64,000 nucleotides of DNA from Larimichthys crocea (GCF_000972845.2 NC_040020.1:1178669-1242668); one strand, 5' to 3'; numbered from the stretch's first letter, positions 11,107 through 24,905 are shown. Translations and numbers: made by a program. The notes: generated by a model from the letters alone, not told the origin.

Positions 11107-12275
11107 GAGAGGGGAGGAGAAGGTGGTTAGGGTTGGAGGCAGAGAGGGTCAGAGACGGGGAATGTCTGGTGTTGTGCAGCTGAGCTGAGCAGATTCTCAA
11201 ATGGTACCCAGCTACCCAGGAAATGCACTAATTTTGAGACGATGGTCCTAAATTTCACTCCACTCTTCTGTTTTCGACAAGGCCTCTAATTTGACACCTT
11301 TTTCTTTTTTTAAATATCGAGCCATACAAGAACAGAAATTCGAATTAACTTCGTCGCTGCTCTTTCTTTTAAGGTCTTAAAAAAAACCCCACACTAGACT
11401 CTTCATGGTGCTCCTGATTTGACGGTTACACACAGTGCAAGTCTTGTCAAAAGCAGTGCGCTTGGACGGGTGCCGTTTGAGAGACATGCCTTAGGGGGGT
11501 TGGGCGGGGGGACTTCAGAGACCACGGCGCCGGCCTCGGCCTGTGTCGTGTTGTATATGGACATTTCATTTCTTTCCTTCTGAAACACTAAACTGAAATG
11601 TAAACAAGGGAGGCGATCGAGCCCTACAGTGTTGTTATATGAACGTCGTGAAGTAGCATTAGTGTTTCATGCACTTGGAGACGTTAATAGGACAAGTGGC
11701 CTGTGCTCGGGCCACACTTTTCGTAATAGCGGCTATATATATATAAATATATATAATTAGAGTAGGTCTAACTACTGCTAACATAGAAGAATAGCCAGAA
11801 CTTTCTTCAAACAAGCTAGTTCTTCTTTTTAATACAGCTGACCGTGCAATTCTGACAATGGTTTCATTATATTTGGACCTTGATTTTTTTCCATGTAAGG
11901 TACTAGATGATGAATGAGTTACTCTTTTGCAGTTACTATGATGTTTTTGTTTTTTAAATTAAAATGAAACTCAGCATCACGACGGAGATTTTTCCAGAGT
12001 GATGCAGAGTGGTTTCATGAGAAGACAATTAAATGGCCTCAGAATGTTGTAAAGTTACTTTTGGATACCTAAGATGTTTAGTTAAAACCACAAAGTCCAG
12101 AAACACAAGAACTGTTTTGAAGTCTGTTGCGTTGGATGTCAACAGCCACCATTTCCCTCCCCGAGGACCAGTACACTATGTTCTCGTTTCCTATTGTTCT
12201 TGTTTTTGTTTTTTTTCAGCCTGTTGCACATTTGTCATTCGAAATAGTAAAACAAATAAAAAAGGTGCTATAGGC
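11107..12275 (+). other. Probable 3' UTR of the recombinase-like gene
   Basis: The sequence after the stop is non-coding and becomes more AT-rich with distance. Candidate poly(A) signals on the + strand include ATTAAA near 11958 and AATAAA at 12255-12260. The true end is not decided by the sequence alone, and transcription might continue to about 12.9 kb. Confidence 0.4.
12255..12260 (+). terminator. Candidate polyadenylation signal, recombinase-like gene
   Basis: A canonical AATAAA hexamer lies about 1.15 kb after the stop codon of the + strand gene and is the first exact match after it that I noticed. Confidence 0.35.
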
Positions 12276-13257
12276 CAATAAGCTGGATATCACTTTATAT
12301 GTGGAGAGGAGATTTCCCTTTGGTTGTTCTAACAGTTTCTTAAAAAAAAAAAAAACGGGCATTTATCAGAGAAGTGATTGTTCTGTGTCACCACGTTTGT
12401 TGCATTGTCTGTGTTGTTTTTCTACGGCTAGAGCTCCTGCTGTCCTTTCCCAAGCCACACTACACGGTTTGCAGCTCGACCAGATTTTTTGGTTTCCTCG
12501 TCAGCGTTGCTGGAAATCTGCGTCCTTCGGACTAAAAATCTCCACGAAACCTCAAGACAGATACTTGAAGTTATTTAAACCTTTTTGCAGAATCTTTTTA
12601 TGTTCTTTCTTGCTCTAGCCTTTTGCCAGTTACATTGTACATAACAAATATATTATCATTATGCTAACTGGTTGTTTGTGCTAGACTATACAGTATGTAG
12701 CTTTTTTTCCCCATTTCAGTTATTGCTATCTGTACATACGCCTGTTTGTAAATAGTCCTCAGAGAAACAAAGAAAAAACACAATGTATGACATGCCTTGG
12801 TTATTGTGTTATGTTTTTTCTTTTTTATACGTCTTATAAAAATTTAAAGCTCCTCGTTTTGTTTTGTGGTCATTTATTTCAATGCCGTAAAGTCAAATAT
12901 TTCTCTCTCTCTTACTGGAAACTTTTTTATTTTTTTATTTTTTACAGCAATTCACGATTACAGACACTAGATGGAGTTGTTGGTTAAACCTTGAACATCT
13001 CTGGTGCCCTGAAGGAAGGTTCTGAGTAGATTAATTTCTCCTACAGTGACAGATATCCGGCTGTTACATTACATTACTGGATGTAAAACTGCATAGTGGA
13101 CAATGACTCATCTGTGGATACCAGAAAAGGCAGCATGAGGTAATTTCATCAGCCTCCGGTGACTGTCCTGATCACTTCTGATGATAAAGTGTTTAACCAC
13201 ATTTCCCTGTCTTCACATACAGTCACTTCTCAAATGACTTCCTAGTCTAAATATATA
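12276..13257. other. Intergenic, no feature recognised
   Basis: AT-rich DNA with poly(A) and poly(T) runs. The short open frames show no family character. It may include more 3' UTR of the gene to the left. Confidence 0.4.
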
Positions 13258-13715
13258 CACCAATCAGCCCTAACATTATAACCACCTGCCTAATGTTGTG
13301 TTTGTTCCCCTTTTGCTGCCTAAACAGCCCTGACCCGTCGAGGCATGGATTCCTCTACATCTGTGATGGTGTGCTTTGGTTATCTGGTACCAAGATGTTA
13401 GCAGCAGATCCTTCAAGTCCTCTTAAGTTGCAAGGTGGGACCTGCATGGATCGGACTTGTTTGTCCAGCGCATCACACACCTTCTCTACCAGAACCAGCG
13501 TGAACTTTTTCAGCAATCTGAGCTACAGTAGCTCGTCTGGTGGATCAGTCCTCACAAGCATCAGTGAGAATTGGAGGCTCATTACTCTATCACCGGTTCA
13601 CCACTTTTCCTTCCATGGACCAATTTTGATAAGTACACCCCACAAGAGCTGCAGTTTTGGAAATGTTCTGACATCCATTGGCGCACAATATCATGCAAGT
13701 TTCTGCTGAGACCTC
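13258..13715 (-). mobile_element. Internally deleted, decayed Tc1/mariner copy
   Basis: The + strand carries a familiar fish Tc1-like sequence in antisense orientation, so the transposase would read on the - strand. The left part runs from the terminal block (ACCAATCAGCC and on through ACATTATAACCACC) to a segment ending near 13480 (CAGCGCATCACACA). It then jumps directly to a distal transposase segment (CTCTACCAGAACCAGCGTGA) and on through GTACACCCCACAAGAGCTGC. The central part of the transposase is missing and the right end is ragged. Family assignment is from recalled consensus. Confidence 0.65.
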
Positions 13716-14846
13716 TGCTGACCTCTGACAATGCTGAATCCTTGTTGTAAAATCATGGTTTGAGCAACCAAATGTTTATAGTATGATTTGGAAATATAAA
13801 GACGTTTCCCAAAGACAGGATGTATGACATCACTTGCAACCACTAGAGGGAACCCTACACCAGTGAAACAGGTGTGTCCTGGTGGTTAAAACAGACACTA
13901 AACAATCGCAGCATCCACAAAGCGACTCGAGCTGGAGACCACTGTTGCATGACAACCCCACAGGTTTTCTACACTGTCACCATTTAGGCAAAGGCAACAT
14001 GCCAAAAGATAACTGGGATGATGTCAAAGTCATTTACCAGGATAATGGACTGTTGTGTCTCATCAAATGTTAGTCATGTTAATCATGCACTTCAGGTCTT
14101 TCAGGTCATCCCTTAGTTATGCTGCCACAGGACTAGACTGCCATGGGACTCCCCCTCCCTTTCTCTCTCTCCTGTCTCTCCATCACCACCACCATCTGTA
14201 AACATACATGTCACATTAATCCATGTTACTAATGTTACTGTTTTCATGTACAAATAGTTCTCGTCTGTCTTTGTCAGTGCGTCAGGTTTTTTCATGTTCT
14301 GACTAAAGTTTGTGTTAAGGTTTTTGATTTTCCTTAAGAGCCTTTTTGTTTGTGCTTCTTCTCCTTTTTTGGGAGATCCATCTTGCGTCATGATCTTTGT
14401 GTTTTCTGGAAACTTAAACTAAGTGTCACTGTCTTCATGAAGCTCCAGAAAAATCTGACGAGAATTGGTGCTGGGGTTTGAAGCATGGGGATTAACTAGG
14501 CAGGAATAGTAAAGAGTAAATGATGTTAGGGGTTGCATTAGGTATGATCTAGTGATTTTAGAGCCGAAAGAGATCTCAGCTTCTGCTGCTCTGGGTTGAC
14601 CAAATCTTTCTGTTGAGTTCTCCAGTATTATTTTTGTCAAAATCTGACATGGTTGTCACAATAAATACATTCGTATCTCATCATGACAGCCTTTATGCAT
14701 TTGGATTCTTACCAGTGATTGGTTGCCTCACTAATCTGAAAATGTATTGCTTGACACAACTTAAGATGCCAGTGTTCTCCTTCAGAGGAGCTTGTCAGAT
14801 GGTTGATTAACTTCACAAAACCTCCCCTGACAACTTTTACAATGCC

Positions 14847-14848
<2 letters not shown>

Positions 14849-14879
<31 letters not shown>
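14849..14879. repeat. (GT)n microsatellite
   Basis: About 15 uninterrupted GT units are visible. Confidence 0.95.
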
Positions 14880-14881
<2 letters not shown>

Positions 14882-16114
14882 CTTTCAAAAACATTCATGG
14901 CCACTTCGCTCTGTGATTTGCGAGTTGTCTCGAGGTGAACTCTCTTTTTTTTTTTCCCATCCAGCCTCCACAGTTATTTTTGTTACTTAACTTGTCAATA
15001 GCTGAGCACGACAGTATGAATGCCTTGCAGGAATAAATATTTGAAAATGTACCAACTGAAAAAGAAATCAGCGGCATTTAGCTGCCCTCTGTGGTTAAAA
15101 AAAAGTGGGCTAGAAAGAAGAGACAAAAAAGGACGTTGACGGAGGAAGCTGAAAAGACAGTAAGTGACAAGAAGGAAAATAAACAAACAACAAAAACTAT
15201 TTTTATTTTTATGATTTATGAACACCAAAACCTGTCAACAAGATGAGCACAAAAACAAATTCAAGGCTTCAGCAACAAGTGTCCCTGAGTGTGTTTAGAA
15301 TGAAACTCTAATAACCGCCGGGTCTTCAGCTGCATGTTTGCATAATTTAAATGTAAAAACTGTGATTAGTATTACGCAAGATACTGAAATAAACGAATAA
15401 CGCTACTTTTCAAATTCAAATGTCTGTTTTTCCACTAAGGAGCATGCTAATGCTGCCCTGACAATATTACCTTTCCATGAGGCTATTGCTTTAGACAAAT
15501 AGAAAAAGATAGAATTTTTCATGGTGTTAACTGGGTTAATTGGCTTTGAGGAGTGGTTTTGGTGAAAAACTAATGCTTGCAATCAACTCAGAATCATGAA
15601 CAAACCCCTAGTTTGACCCCTCACAAGTTACTTAAAGCCAAATTTAACATTTTCGATTTTTCAAAAATCGGTTACAGGTACCCCAACTTTGAGCAGTTTT
15701 TTAGGAGGTTTCCCACAGGAGTTGAATTTCAACATTTTAAGACATGGTATTACACACCTTCCGAAACACAATTGTAAAGAAATTTCTGGTGGCAACAGAT
15801 TCACTCAAGGAATTTGGCATTCAAGTGACGTTCTGCCTTTGCTTTCAAAAGAGTTTGAAAGGAAGGTATTCAAGTAAATATGGTCAAAGAGCCATAATAT
15901 CATTTTAAGTATATAAATTGTAAATCAAGGATGCAGGGTGGGCTGCTGATTCTCCTTTTGTCCAGTAGATGGTTATAAAGGGACAAAATTAAACATCATC
16001 ATAATCAAAACAGTTTTATATAAGACAAAGTGCAAAGTGTGATGATGTCTGAGCTCTGAGATGACTTTGACTCGAATACTTTGTATAGAAATTTCGGGTT
16101 TTGTGGTTTGATTC

Positions 16115-16255
16115 AGCACGCCACCGTGTCCTTGAGCAAGAAACTAAACTTCAAACACCTCCAGGAGAACATGTCTGTATGTGACTGAGTAGTAGCTTAT
16201 GAATAGACTGTACACTATGTGTCGTGAGTCAATGTGAAGCGATTCTAAAAGCACT
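16115..16255 (+). repeat. SINE-like interspersed repeat fragment
   Basis: The text moves from a TTTGATTCAGCACG segment to GTGTCCTTGAGCAAGAAACT, then CTCCAGGAGAACATG and TGAATAGACTGTACACTA. This order resembles the common fish repeat built around a CTTGGGCAAGACACTTAACC motif. It is short and diverged. Confidence 0.35.
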
Positions 16256-16984
16256 GCTCTCAAGAAAAGGGCCATTCAGCATAATATATCCGGGATGATA
16301 ATATACAGGCAGCAGGAGTAACTGAAAGTCCAGATTTATATAATCTGTTTGGTCAAAGGTCAAAGGTCGGGGCCAGCAGCCCCTGGCTTTGATTGAAGTC
16401 TTTACAGATGAGTTTTCATCTAAGATGTTCAGCAGTGAATGATGAACTTCCTACATGGGTGGAGACAGGTCAGCAGAAAGTCATAAGGTTATGAAAAGTC
16501 CAACTGGATATTGTCTGTTCTTAACTTTCAAAGATGACTGCACTGCATGCATGAATATAATGTTCCAGGTGTGTTGTGTGTATTCACTCCTACAGGTTTT
16601 ACAGTAAATTGAAAGAACTACGCACTGAGTCAGGAACGTCTTTAAACAGTTGTCCACATGTCCACAATGAAAACGTTGGTTCAATTTTGACCTGATGCTT
16701 GAAGCTCGAGAAAAAGCCAGGAGATCAAAGTCATCATGATTCACTCTGAGGTGAACGTGAATGTCATTTTTTTTTTTTTGTCCTGTAAAATATGTGCAGA
16801 AAATGAAGGTGAACATTTTTATGTGTATGTGTTTGGATGTGTGAATTCAAAGGATCGGCGAGCAGGGCCCGTGACCTCTGATCCAACATGTCAGTCAACA
16901 AAAGAAAACCATTAAAATTTTTCTACCTCACATGGAGGGCGAAATTCACATGATCGGGATTTCACACAGGCGTCTGTACAAAAG

Positions 16985-17062
16985 GCTCATTCTATGTTAA
17001 GAGAACCATAATGACTAGCCCTCTTACACAAAGTCAGCTGGGATACAGAAAATGGATGGATG
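16985..17062 (+). repeat. 3' end of a common fish SINE-like repeat
   Basis: GTCAGCTGGGATACAGAAAA followed by TGGATGGATGGATA matches the tail of the repeat present in fuller copies at 29535-29825, 48600-48800 and 52815-53040. Confidence 0.45.
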
Positions 17063-20000
17063 GATACTGATCCTTTTAAAGTCTGCGTAAAGTAAGAAGT
17101 TATAGTTATATAGCACCTTTCTAATCATCCATCCAATCAACTAATCACATTGGCTGGCAAGGTGCCCGCTGCTCTGGGAGCTCATCCTCCACAGGAACAA
17201 CATGAAGTTCAGTATCTTGTCTAAAGACACTTTGACATGCAGTCTTGAGGAGTCGGATCTTTTTTTTTGGAAGATTTACCTGTTTGAGAAAAAGTGTTGA
17301 TTGAACGTTGGTAGTTAATTAACTAGACATTGTCATCTACCTCTGCCCATGCTTAATTACTGTGATTTATTTTATTTTTTTAAATAAATGATTTATTCTG
17401 GAGATTTACACATAATTCCGATTTTAATTACTGTCCTTATCGCCAGCTCGGCTCCCGAGGTACAATTAAAAAAATGATTTTTTTACCTCACACTGGAAGA
17501 GAAAAACAAATCATTGCGGACTGTCAGCTCAGCAGGTAGAAAAGACGTGACTTGATCAGTCTCAGAAGGAGTCCTGTTCACGCTTCAGTGGCTGCAGCAA
17601 CATTCCTTTAATTTCTCCAACATGTGGAACGTTCATATATATATTTTTGATTTCCTGAGCCACCCGAGCAGCCCTTCAACAAGGCTTTTCATGTTTCCCC
17701 TGCAGGCTCTGAATATATATATATATATTCACCGCCTCAACTCACCTGAGATGCATGTACTACACGACAGGCAGAATATGTACTTTATTATTTATGCAGG
17801 TCTTTGCTTTACTCCCTTATCCCCTCAGTTTTTTAAGAGATACCATCATTATGTTGCGACCGATGTTGTAGTTTTGTGTTTTTATCAGCTTCTACATTGG
17901 TTCCATTTTCACCCAGCTGGAACAGAAACACAATTAAAGGTTTGTGACTGCCTCCTTGGAGGGTCAGTTGGTGGGAGTGTAAACTGACTGCGTGCGCACA
18001 CACGCTGCACCAAACAGCCCTGAAGCTGTTAACTACAGATGCTCTTAATTAGCCGTTCTGTTTGCTTCAATACTGCTTTCATTGCCTTGAAATAAGCCGG
18101 GGTGAAATGAAATAGACATAAGCTGCTGATATATAGGATGTATACAGCAACATTTGCAATTAAAAGAGGCAGTGGAAATTATATTTTGCAATCCTGGCAT
18201 GAATTCCTTGGGGGTAGCTATAATTGGCTGCAGTGAGAGCTGCAAAGTCACACAGATGATTGCATTATTGGATATGTTGTTATATGTTGTGTCAACTGGC
18301 AGTGCAAACTATGCTTTTTAAAAAATTGTTAGTACAGGAACTCTGCTTTACCGCTGTACGTGACTCCTCCAAGATGAAGACAGGGTTCGTCATGTTAACT
18401 TACTTATCAAACAGCGTCTGAAGCCATCTGCAGCTCTGTGACTCATAGTCTGGAGGAGTAGAGTAAACACGACCATGAAGTGCAGAGGTGTATCTAATAT
18501 GTTTGTTTTTTTTAAAAATATAGATTTAATAAACTCTCCTCCTGAGTAAATGAACTGTTTTATTTAAGATAGGTCAGAAATTGTGTTTAATCTTGCGTCA
18601 GAAATAGGGTGAATATTTGATTTAGCAGCCTCTGTGGAAACATACATTTGATATTGATATGCTAATGAACTGTCAAGACTCAGTGTGCACCGTAATATGA
18701 TTCTTATCTTAACTTAAAAACACATTTGCATCTTACACACAACAGATATATTAAAAAAAATTATCTTCTGCATAATGCAAAAGCATAAACGCACGATGAC
18801 ACAGAGGTTACATCCTTATCCGTGCGGAGCACTCGGGGTGAGATGTGCAAATGCAAATTAGCCGACGATAAATGATTTTATTTCTGAATGTCGGCTTTTT
18901 AATTTGAATATGAGCATCCGGGTGGCAGTGCCTGAGCTCACAGACAGCGGGGTAAGTGGAGTCACATGTTCATGTCCTCACAGTGTGTATGGTACTCGGG
19001 CGGTTGTTTGTGCACCGATCTAATGACACACTGCAAACGAGCAATCGAACAAGAGACTATTACACTACAAAACCTCTTGTATCTGCCACTCTCCATTTAT
19101 TTGACACAAACAAGTTTAATTCAGTCAAAATAAACGTATTATGTCGGACCGCCACCACCTCCCAGATCAATATTAGGTGTTTGTTTTATACAATGAACTA
19201 ATGCACTATCATGAGTTCACTGGAAACCTCTTTATCTACAAAGAGGAAAAGGGACAATGAGGCGACACCAGACTTCTTTGTATGAATGTTGTTATCATCG
19301 TATCCCAATATCAAAGCAACATTTTGCAGCTTTTCTCTCATAAACTAATTAAATCATGTTGATGCTACAGTGACTTGTAATGAGGTGAATGGTGTCTCTG
19401 TCTGTTCTTGCATTATGTAACTTTGTGCTCCGGGTACAAACACATGCAGGAAGTACGTAACACGTAACACCACCAACTATTTCACTGATTTTGGTGAAGC
19501 TGGATCATATTTTATGAAAGAAAATGTTTCCTGGTTTTCCCTCTGACGTCCTCCGGCTGCTCCACCTCAACTCTCTGTGATTTACAGAGTTTCCTGATGG
19601 ACAGTGAAGTAAACTGCTGCCAACTGTAGCTGCTGGTAGCTCATGTTAGCTCTGTTTGTTAGTCGGGTTGTCCAAATTGTAAGCTCAAAACACAGGGGTT
19701 AGGGTTAGTTTAGGTGTTTTGGACCACCAGGAAGAAGAGGAGGTTTTCAGCACCAAAGGCACGGGGGAATGCTGATGGGGAACAGGCGAGCTGGTGTTGC
19801 GCCAGAATCAGAGCTGGGCAAGAGGTGAAAAGACTGAAGGGGACGTTGAAGCTAAGAAGAGAAAAGGAGAGAGTGGGCGAGCAAAAAGCCAGAGAGTAAA
19901 TGTGGGACTGACTTTTAGTGGTTGGTGAGAGCTTGGTGAAATAAAAGGCTGAAAGACAGACGCCGAGCTGGGCTGACTGACTGCTGGACTGGTCAGTGAT

Positions 20001-21496
20001 ATTAGCTGCTGCTATGATTGTTGCACTGTTTGATGTTTGGTGAGGTTATTGACTGTAATTTTCAGCTGCAGCAGGCGGCTGTTTTCAGCTGAAAAGCCCA
20101 AAACACACCCAAGATACAGATACATCAGGGCTCAGCTGCTAAGAAACCAGATAAGTGAGACCAAAAGAAAAAAAAAAAGGACACAGCACAGCATCTCACA
20201 GGCTCAGGTCTCTCTGATAAATAATTGTGAGATGCAGTTGGAGGCTTTGGAGGGAAAAAGAAGACGCTTGCAATGATTATTCAAAGTTACATAACCAAGG
20301 TGCAGAGTGCAACTCCTCCTCCAAATATTGCAACTGCTAATGACCTCAGAGAATGATACGAATATATCGTTAATGACCACTCAAAATGTTTTGTTACACT
20401 GATCTGACCTCTGGTGCGTGAAAGCAAGTTTGGAGTTTGCAATTTCCGCCACAGAAAGCCTCGACTAAGAAAAAGAGCTCAGTGGAAGAACAACAAAGCC
20501 TCTTCTCCGGAGACATTTTCTCCGGCTTCCTTTTCTACTAAACTTTTAACTTCCTAGGGAAACCTGAATGAACCCACAATGCTGCCCGATAAGTGCTCTC
20601 TTTGTCCTCTTTACTCTGAATTTGCATTCACATTACTCACTCCTTAACTACCCGGCAATTATGTTACCTGCAGCTTAAATGTAAATGCTAAATGGAAAAG
20701 AAAAAAAAACTGGCTGTGCGTGTTATAAAATCACAGTGGTTTGGGTCACAGGATGAACTTTTCTTCTGCCGCTCTGCTTCGCTCACAGAGGCATAATTTA
20801 CATCACACATTACTGTAGTTAATGTTCCTGTGCTTGTTTAAACCATTTGATTTGTACCCATAGAAAATGCCTTTAAGTCACCAATGAAATTGTTCATTAT
20901 TATTCCTGCACATGGATTGATTGGATGGATTGCAGATGTCTCTCTTTTTATCCCTTGGAGGTATGTAAGCACACAGACGACCCTGTTTCAGTTATTACTG
21001 TCTGTCCTTTCAAATTAAAAACAAATATTATGTAACATGCAATATTACCTGCAAATATTGCTAGAAAATAAAGTGCAAGAATAACCACAGCTGGAATTAT
21101 TACTCCCCTTGCTCGTCGCTTAATGTTGTAAAGTCAGAAACAATCTAGTGACGCACGTGAAAAGTGCAATAATGTGACGTCTCCTCCCCGTGATAATGAA
21201 AAAATTGTGATTCTACAAGCAGACCAAGAAATTTGATCCAATTCAGCTAAAACTGAGGGTTTTTTTTTTTTTAATGAATGGTGTGACATTTTGGGAGATA
21301 CACTTATTGACTTTCTTGCAGAGTCGATGAGAAGATTGGTGGCACTCTCTCTGGAGGAGGAGGAAACTAATCCACCATCCAGCACACGTCAAGTTTTCTT
21401 GTAAACAAACTGAAGTTATACATTTAACAAAATGTGCTGTGCTCATCCTTGACCTCTAATAAATGTGATGATTGCATTTCCTTCCCCCAAAAAACA

Positions 21497-22062
21497 CTTT
21501 TTTTTGGTTAAAAGTGTGTTTCAGTCTGGCTTTAAACCATCACATAGCACCTTGAATCACCTCACCCTCAGCCCCTCTTACTTCCGGAGTCCCCCAAGGC
21601 TCTATCCTCAGGCCGATTCTCTTTTATAGTCTTTCTTTTCATTTTTATGCCGATGATGTTCAGATCTATTTGCCTTTGACATCTAATGATTCTGTACAAA
21701 CATTATATGAGATGGGATCACTGGACCGCTCACTTTTGCACCGCCTGCAGCTGGTACAGAACGCTGCTGCCCGTCTCCTTACCGGCAAGCGCAAGCGTTA
21801 CCACATGTCCGGGTTTCTTTTAGAATAGATTTTAACATTTTACTGTTTGTTTTTAAAGCTCGTAATGGCTTAGCCCCGCAGTATTTGACCAAGTCTTCAC
21901 ATTTATCTTAACCTTTTGTAATTATGGCATTATATGTATATTATATGTATTAACCTGTACAGCACTTTGGTCAACCTAAGTTGTTTTTAAATGTGCTTTA
22001 TAAATAAAGTTTGAGTTGAAGTTGTTTTTAAATGTGCTTTATAAATAAAGTTTGAGTTGAAA
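21497..22062 (+). mobile_element. L2-like LINE fragment (reverse transcriptase and 3' end)
   Basis: Several conserved pieces of a LINE ORF2 can be read on the + strand in different frames. FQSGFKPSHST lies near 21520. A SGVPQGSIL segment lies near 21583-21615. The catalytic YADD motif (FYADDVQIYL) lies near 21645-21675. LQLVQNAAARLL lies near 21750, and FKARNGLAPQYL near 21855-21890. Deletions between these pieces and frame changes make it non-functional. It ends in a tail GCTTTATAAATAAAGTTTGA that occurs twice in tandem (about 21990-22060). Confidence 0.8.
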
Positions 22063-24029
22063 GTTTGTTAAAAACCTGCGTTGTTTAAATCCATGTTTAC
22101 TGGCAAGCAGTCTTCTTCTTTTCCGTCTTCTCTGGCACAGTCCTGCACATCACGGTGTATCAACACGACCTGTAGGTTAGTGACAGCATTGGTAGAAAAG
22201 TGTATCTCGTTGCCGACATATGCACCTGCGAGAGACTGACAGGGAAATCAGCTCCGCACACAGGGAACCTCTGACATGTTATAGATTATCTAGTTAAGTT
22301 GCATGGTGCATTGTATTTCAACAGTTCAGTTTTTGCAATGTGAAACCACGAAGTGGAATAATCAAAACAAAAGAGATGACGTGAAATTGGGTAGAAAATG
22401 GAAATGATTGTCTGCCATCAACTGTCTGTGAACATTAATATGCAAAAACAAAAAAGATCTGGCTCTTTATCTGCATACATATTTGATATTCTCTCAAAGT
22501 TCGACTGAGGCTCTCTCAGCATTCACAGCTCTGATTATCAGGTAAAAATCTAAAAACCTCTGTGGAGGATCCTGAGATGCAAAAAGTATTTTTCTCCTTT
22601 CTTATCTTGGAAATAAAAAAAGTTTGTTGTGCGTAAAACTGTAATCAGCATCGCTTAAAGATGTTTATCGAGAAAGAAACACAATGCACGATTCCAGCCG
22701 CGTAAAAAAAAAGGACAAACCTGCAGCGGTATCTATCATATCATGCGGTGAAGGTCATGTGATCAACTGGCTCAAAGGTGGAATATAAAATGACTATATT
22801 TTAACGGCGTCCTTCGCAACATGTGAAAATTGATCAGACCAAACAGCTCGGTAAACTCACTCAGTGTGTATCTGATGTATTCATTATCATTATTCATTAA
22901 TATTATCTTACGTTATTCCCTGATTTAAAAACTGATTTGAAAGGCCGCTGTGAAGAATGAGAACATTTATTCTGTCCATGTTCTGCAGTTATTGACTCGG
23001 CGTCCGTGGCAGGCAATAAAGCTATGTTTTGAAAATAAATCCTTGTCTTACTTGGATTATATCTGAACCGAGGGACACAGACGAAGCCGAGGAGTGAAGC
23101 TCAAATGAGAGAAATTAATAAAATAAAGCCACATTGCAAACATCTTGTCCTTCTCCTGTGAGACGTGCTTTCCTCAAAGTGCCTGCAGGTGACAAGCTGA
23201 CTCATTTGTAAAGGGTGAAGGTAATGGGGAGTGTTTTTGGCACCATTTCACCAGCTGCCTCGCTGATTAAATGTTAAACCTTTCAGTAAATAATCACACA
23301 GACGTACCTCATCACTGCCTTATCAAACGCACTTTGAGTTGCGTTGATTGTCCTCACATCGAGGGCGAGTACGAGGAGTCATCGTGTCTTTGCCGTCAGG
23401 GACTCTAAAGCTTGCCCGAAGATCTCAGCTTAGCCATTTTTTATTACTTCCACCAAGAAGGTTACGATTGCTGTGCCGCCTGTTTGCGTGTGTTTGTTTG
23501 TGAGTCAGCAGGATTACAGAAAAACTACTGGCCAGATCTTCATGAAACTCGTTGGAAGGTTGTCACACGGGCCAAGGAAGAACTCATTCAGTTTTCTGGA
23601 GCTCACTCAAATCACACAAACAACTTTTCACTTTCGTTAACACTGTGAGATGCATAGTGGGTTGCACTTATAAGCCTTGGTCTGCTTAAGTGTCCTTCTA
23701 GACTAATTGCTTCTAATGCACCTACTGTACATTTTTCTTATGTTTGAACTCTTGTCTGACTCCGACGGCTCTGCTTTTAATGGATCTGTAAGTCCTTGAA
23801 GTTATACCACAAAATACACACCGTCAGGGACGCCACATAGAAATGTTTTCTGATGCCTTCCAAAACTCTGACTGAAAAATACTTTTACAGTAGAAGAGTT
23901 AAAGTTTGATCAGGCTTAGGCACAAAAATAAAAAAGTTTACGCTTTCATCATAAAAACTTGGTTAAAGTTAAGGAATTATCATGGTCATGCTTTTGGCTG
24001 AAAACAAGTGTCTCCTGTGGTTGTTTGTT
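22063..24029. other. Intergenic, one interspersed repeat
   Basis: No gene recognised. The only feature is the fish repeat at 23440-23650, listed separately. Confidence 0.4.
23440..23650 (+). repeat. Fish-wide interspersed repeat, copy 1
   Basis: The phrases TTCCACCAAGAAGGTTACGA, GAGTCAGCAGGATTACAGAA and GGCCAAGGAAGAACTCATTC, ending in ACACTGTGAGATGCATAG, follow the order of a high-copy fish repeat of uncertain class. A second copy lies at 31205-31335. Confidence 0.5.
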
Positions 24030-24905
24030 TTCTGATTAAATTTTTTTTATTGAGTTCTACATTTTACAAAATTAAATTGAGAGAATTGTGGAAAAAAAAT
24101 TATAAAAATAAGGCAAAGTCAAGATAGGAGATGGAGAATCTTATTTTGACAATAAAACATAAAAATAACAAAAAGAAAATGAAATAAAATAAATACATAA
24201 CAAGTCCCAGACAGATACATCAGTCCATGCTCAGTATGTTAAGCAGTCCATTTACCAGGAAACAACCACTATACTGTTGTTGTGAAATTCACTGACCACA
24301 AGTAGACCTCCGGAAAACAGATCCCTGCATAACATCCAGTCCACCTCCACCTTCGTTTCCATTACGCTCCCCCCAAAAACAGCCCATTATGATTAATGTA
24401 TGCAGAAATATTTTAGCTACCCTGTATTTCTCATTATACTTATCAGTATCATTTGTTATATTATAGGATATTCTTTCAAAAGCTCCGTGAGCCAGTCTTG
24501 AAATACCGGGCCCTCTGCATCTTGGTTAAGGGCTTCACAATATGGGCCAAGGGTTTAGGGTCACCTAATATGTAAAGACTGGGGTAGAGCTCAAAATCCA
24601 CTCTTATGATCTCTGTGATAATCTCATGAACCCTTTTCCAAAATGCCTGAATCTTTGGGCATGACCATAGGGCATGTATGAGGGTACCCGACTCGCCTAC
24701 ACATCTCCAGCAGTCTGGTGTTTCCTTCATCCCTAGCCTGAATAACCTATTTGGGTACCAGTAGAACCGATGAAGGATTTTAAATTGAATTAACCTTATT
24801 TTGATATCCCTGGAGACTTGTTTAGTGATTCCAACAATTGTATCCCAATCGTTTTCTGTAAACGTTATATTCAGATCACTTTCCCAGAAGGTTTTAAGTT
24901 AAAAA
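24030..24905 (-). mobile_element. L1/Tx1-like LINE, 5'-truncated ORF2 C-terminus and 3' tail
   Basis: The - strand reads a LINE ORF2 C-terminal region from about 24900 down to 24476. NDWDTIVGITKQVSRDIKIR is followed by RFYWYPNRLFRLG and then the zinc-knuckle segment CWRCVGESGTLIHALWSCP (Cys-x2-Cys-x8-His-x4-Cys), typical of L1-type elements. The remainder to about 24030 is an A-rich 3' region read from the - strand. The copy is truncated on its 5' side near 24905. Most of it stays in one frame, so it may be younger than the other LINE relics here. Confidence 0.75.

Larger units (their letters stand above)
13716..21490. other. Long intergenic stretch with only minor repeats
   Basis: No gene is visible. 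Besides the repeats listed separately (14849-14879, 16115-16255, 16985-17062), the segment at 19440-20300 contains phrases met in many fish genomes (for example GTAGCTGCTGGTAGCTCATG near 19626) and is probably an unclassified interspersed repeat. Short open frames such as 17622-17987 and 16481-16816 lack recognisable domains. Confidence 0.4.
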
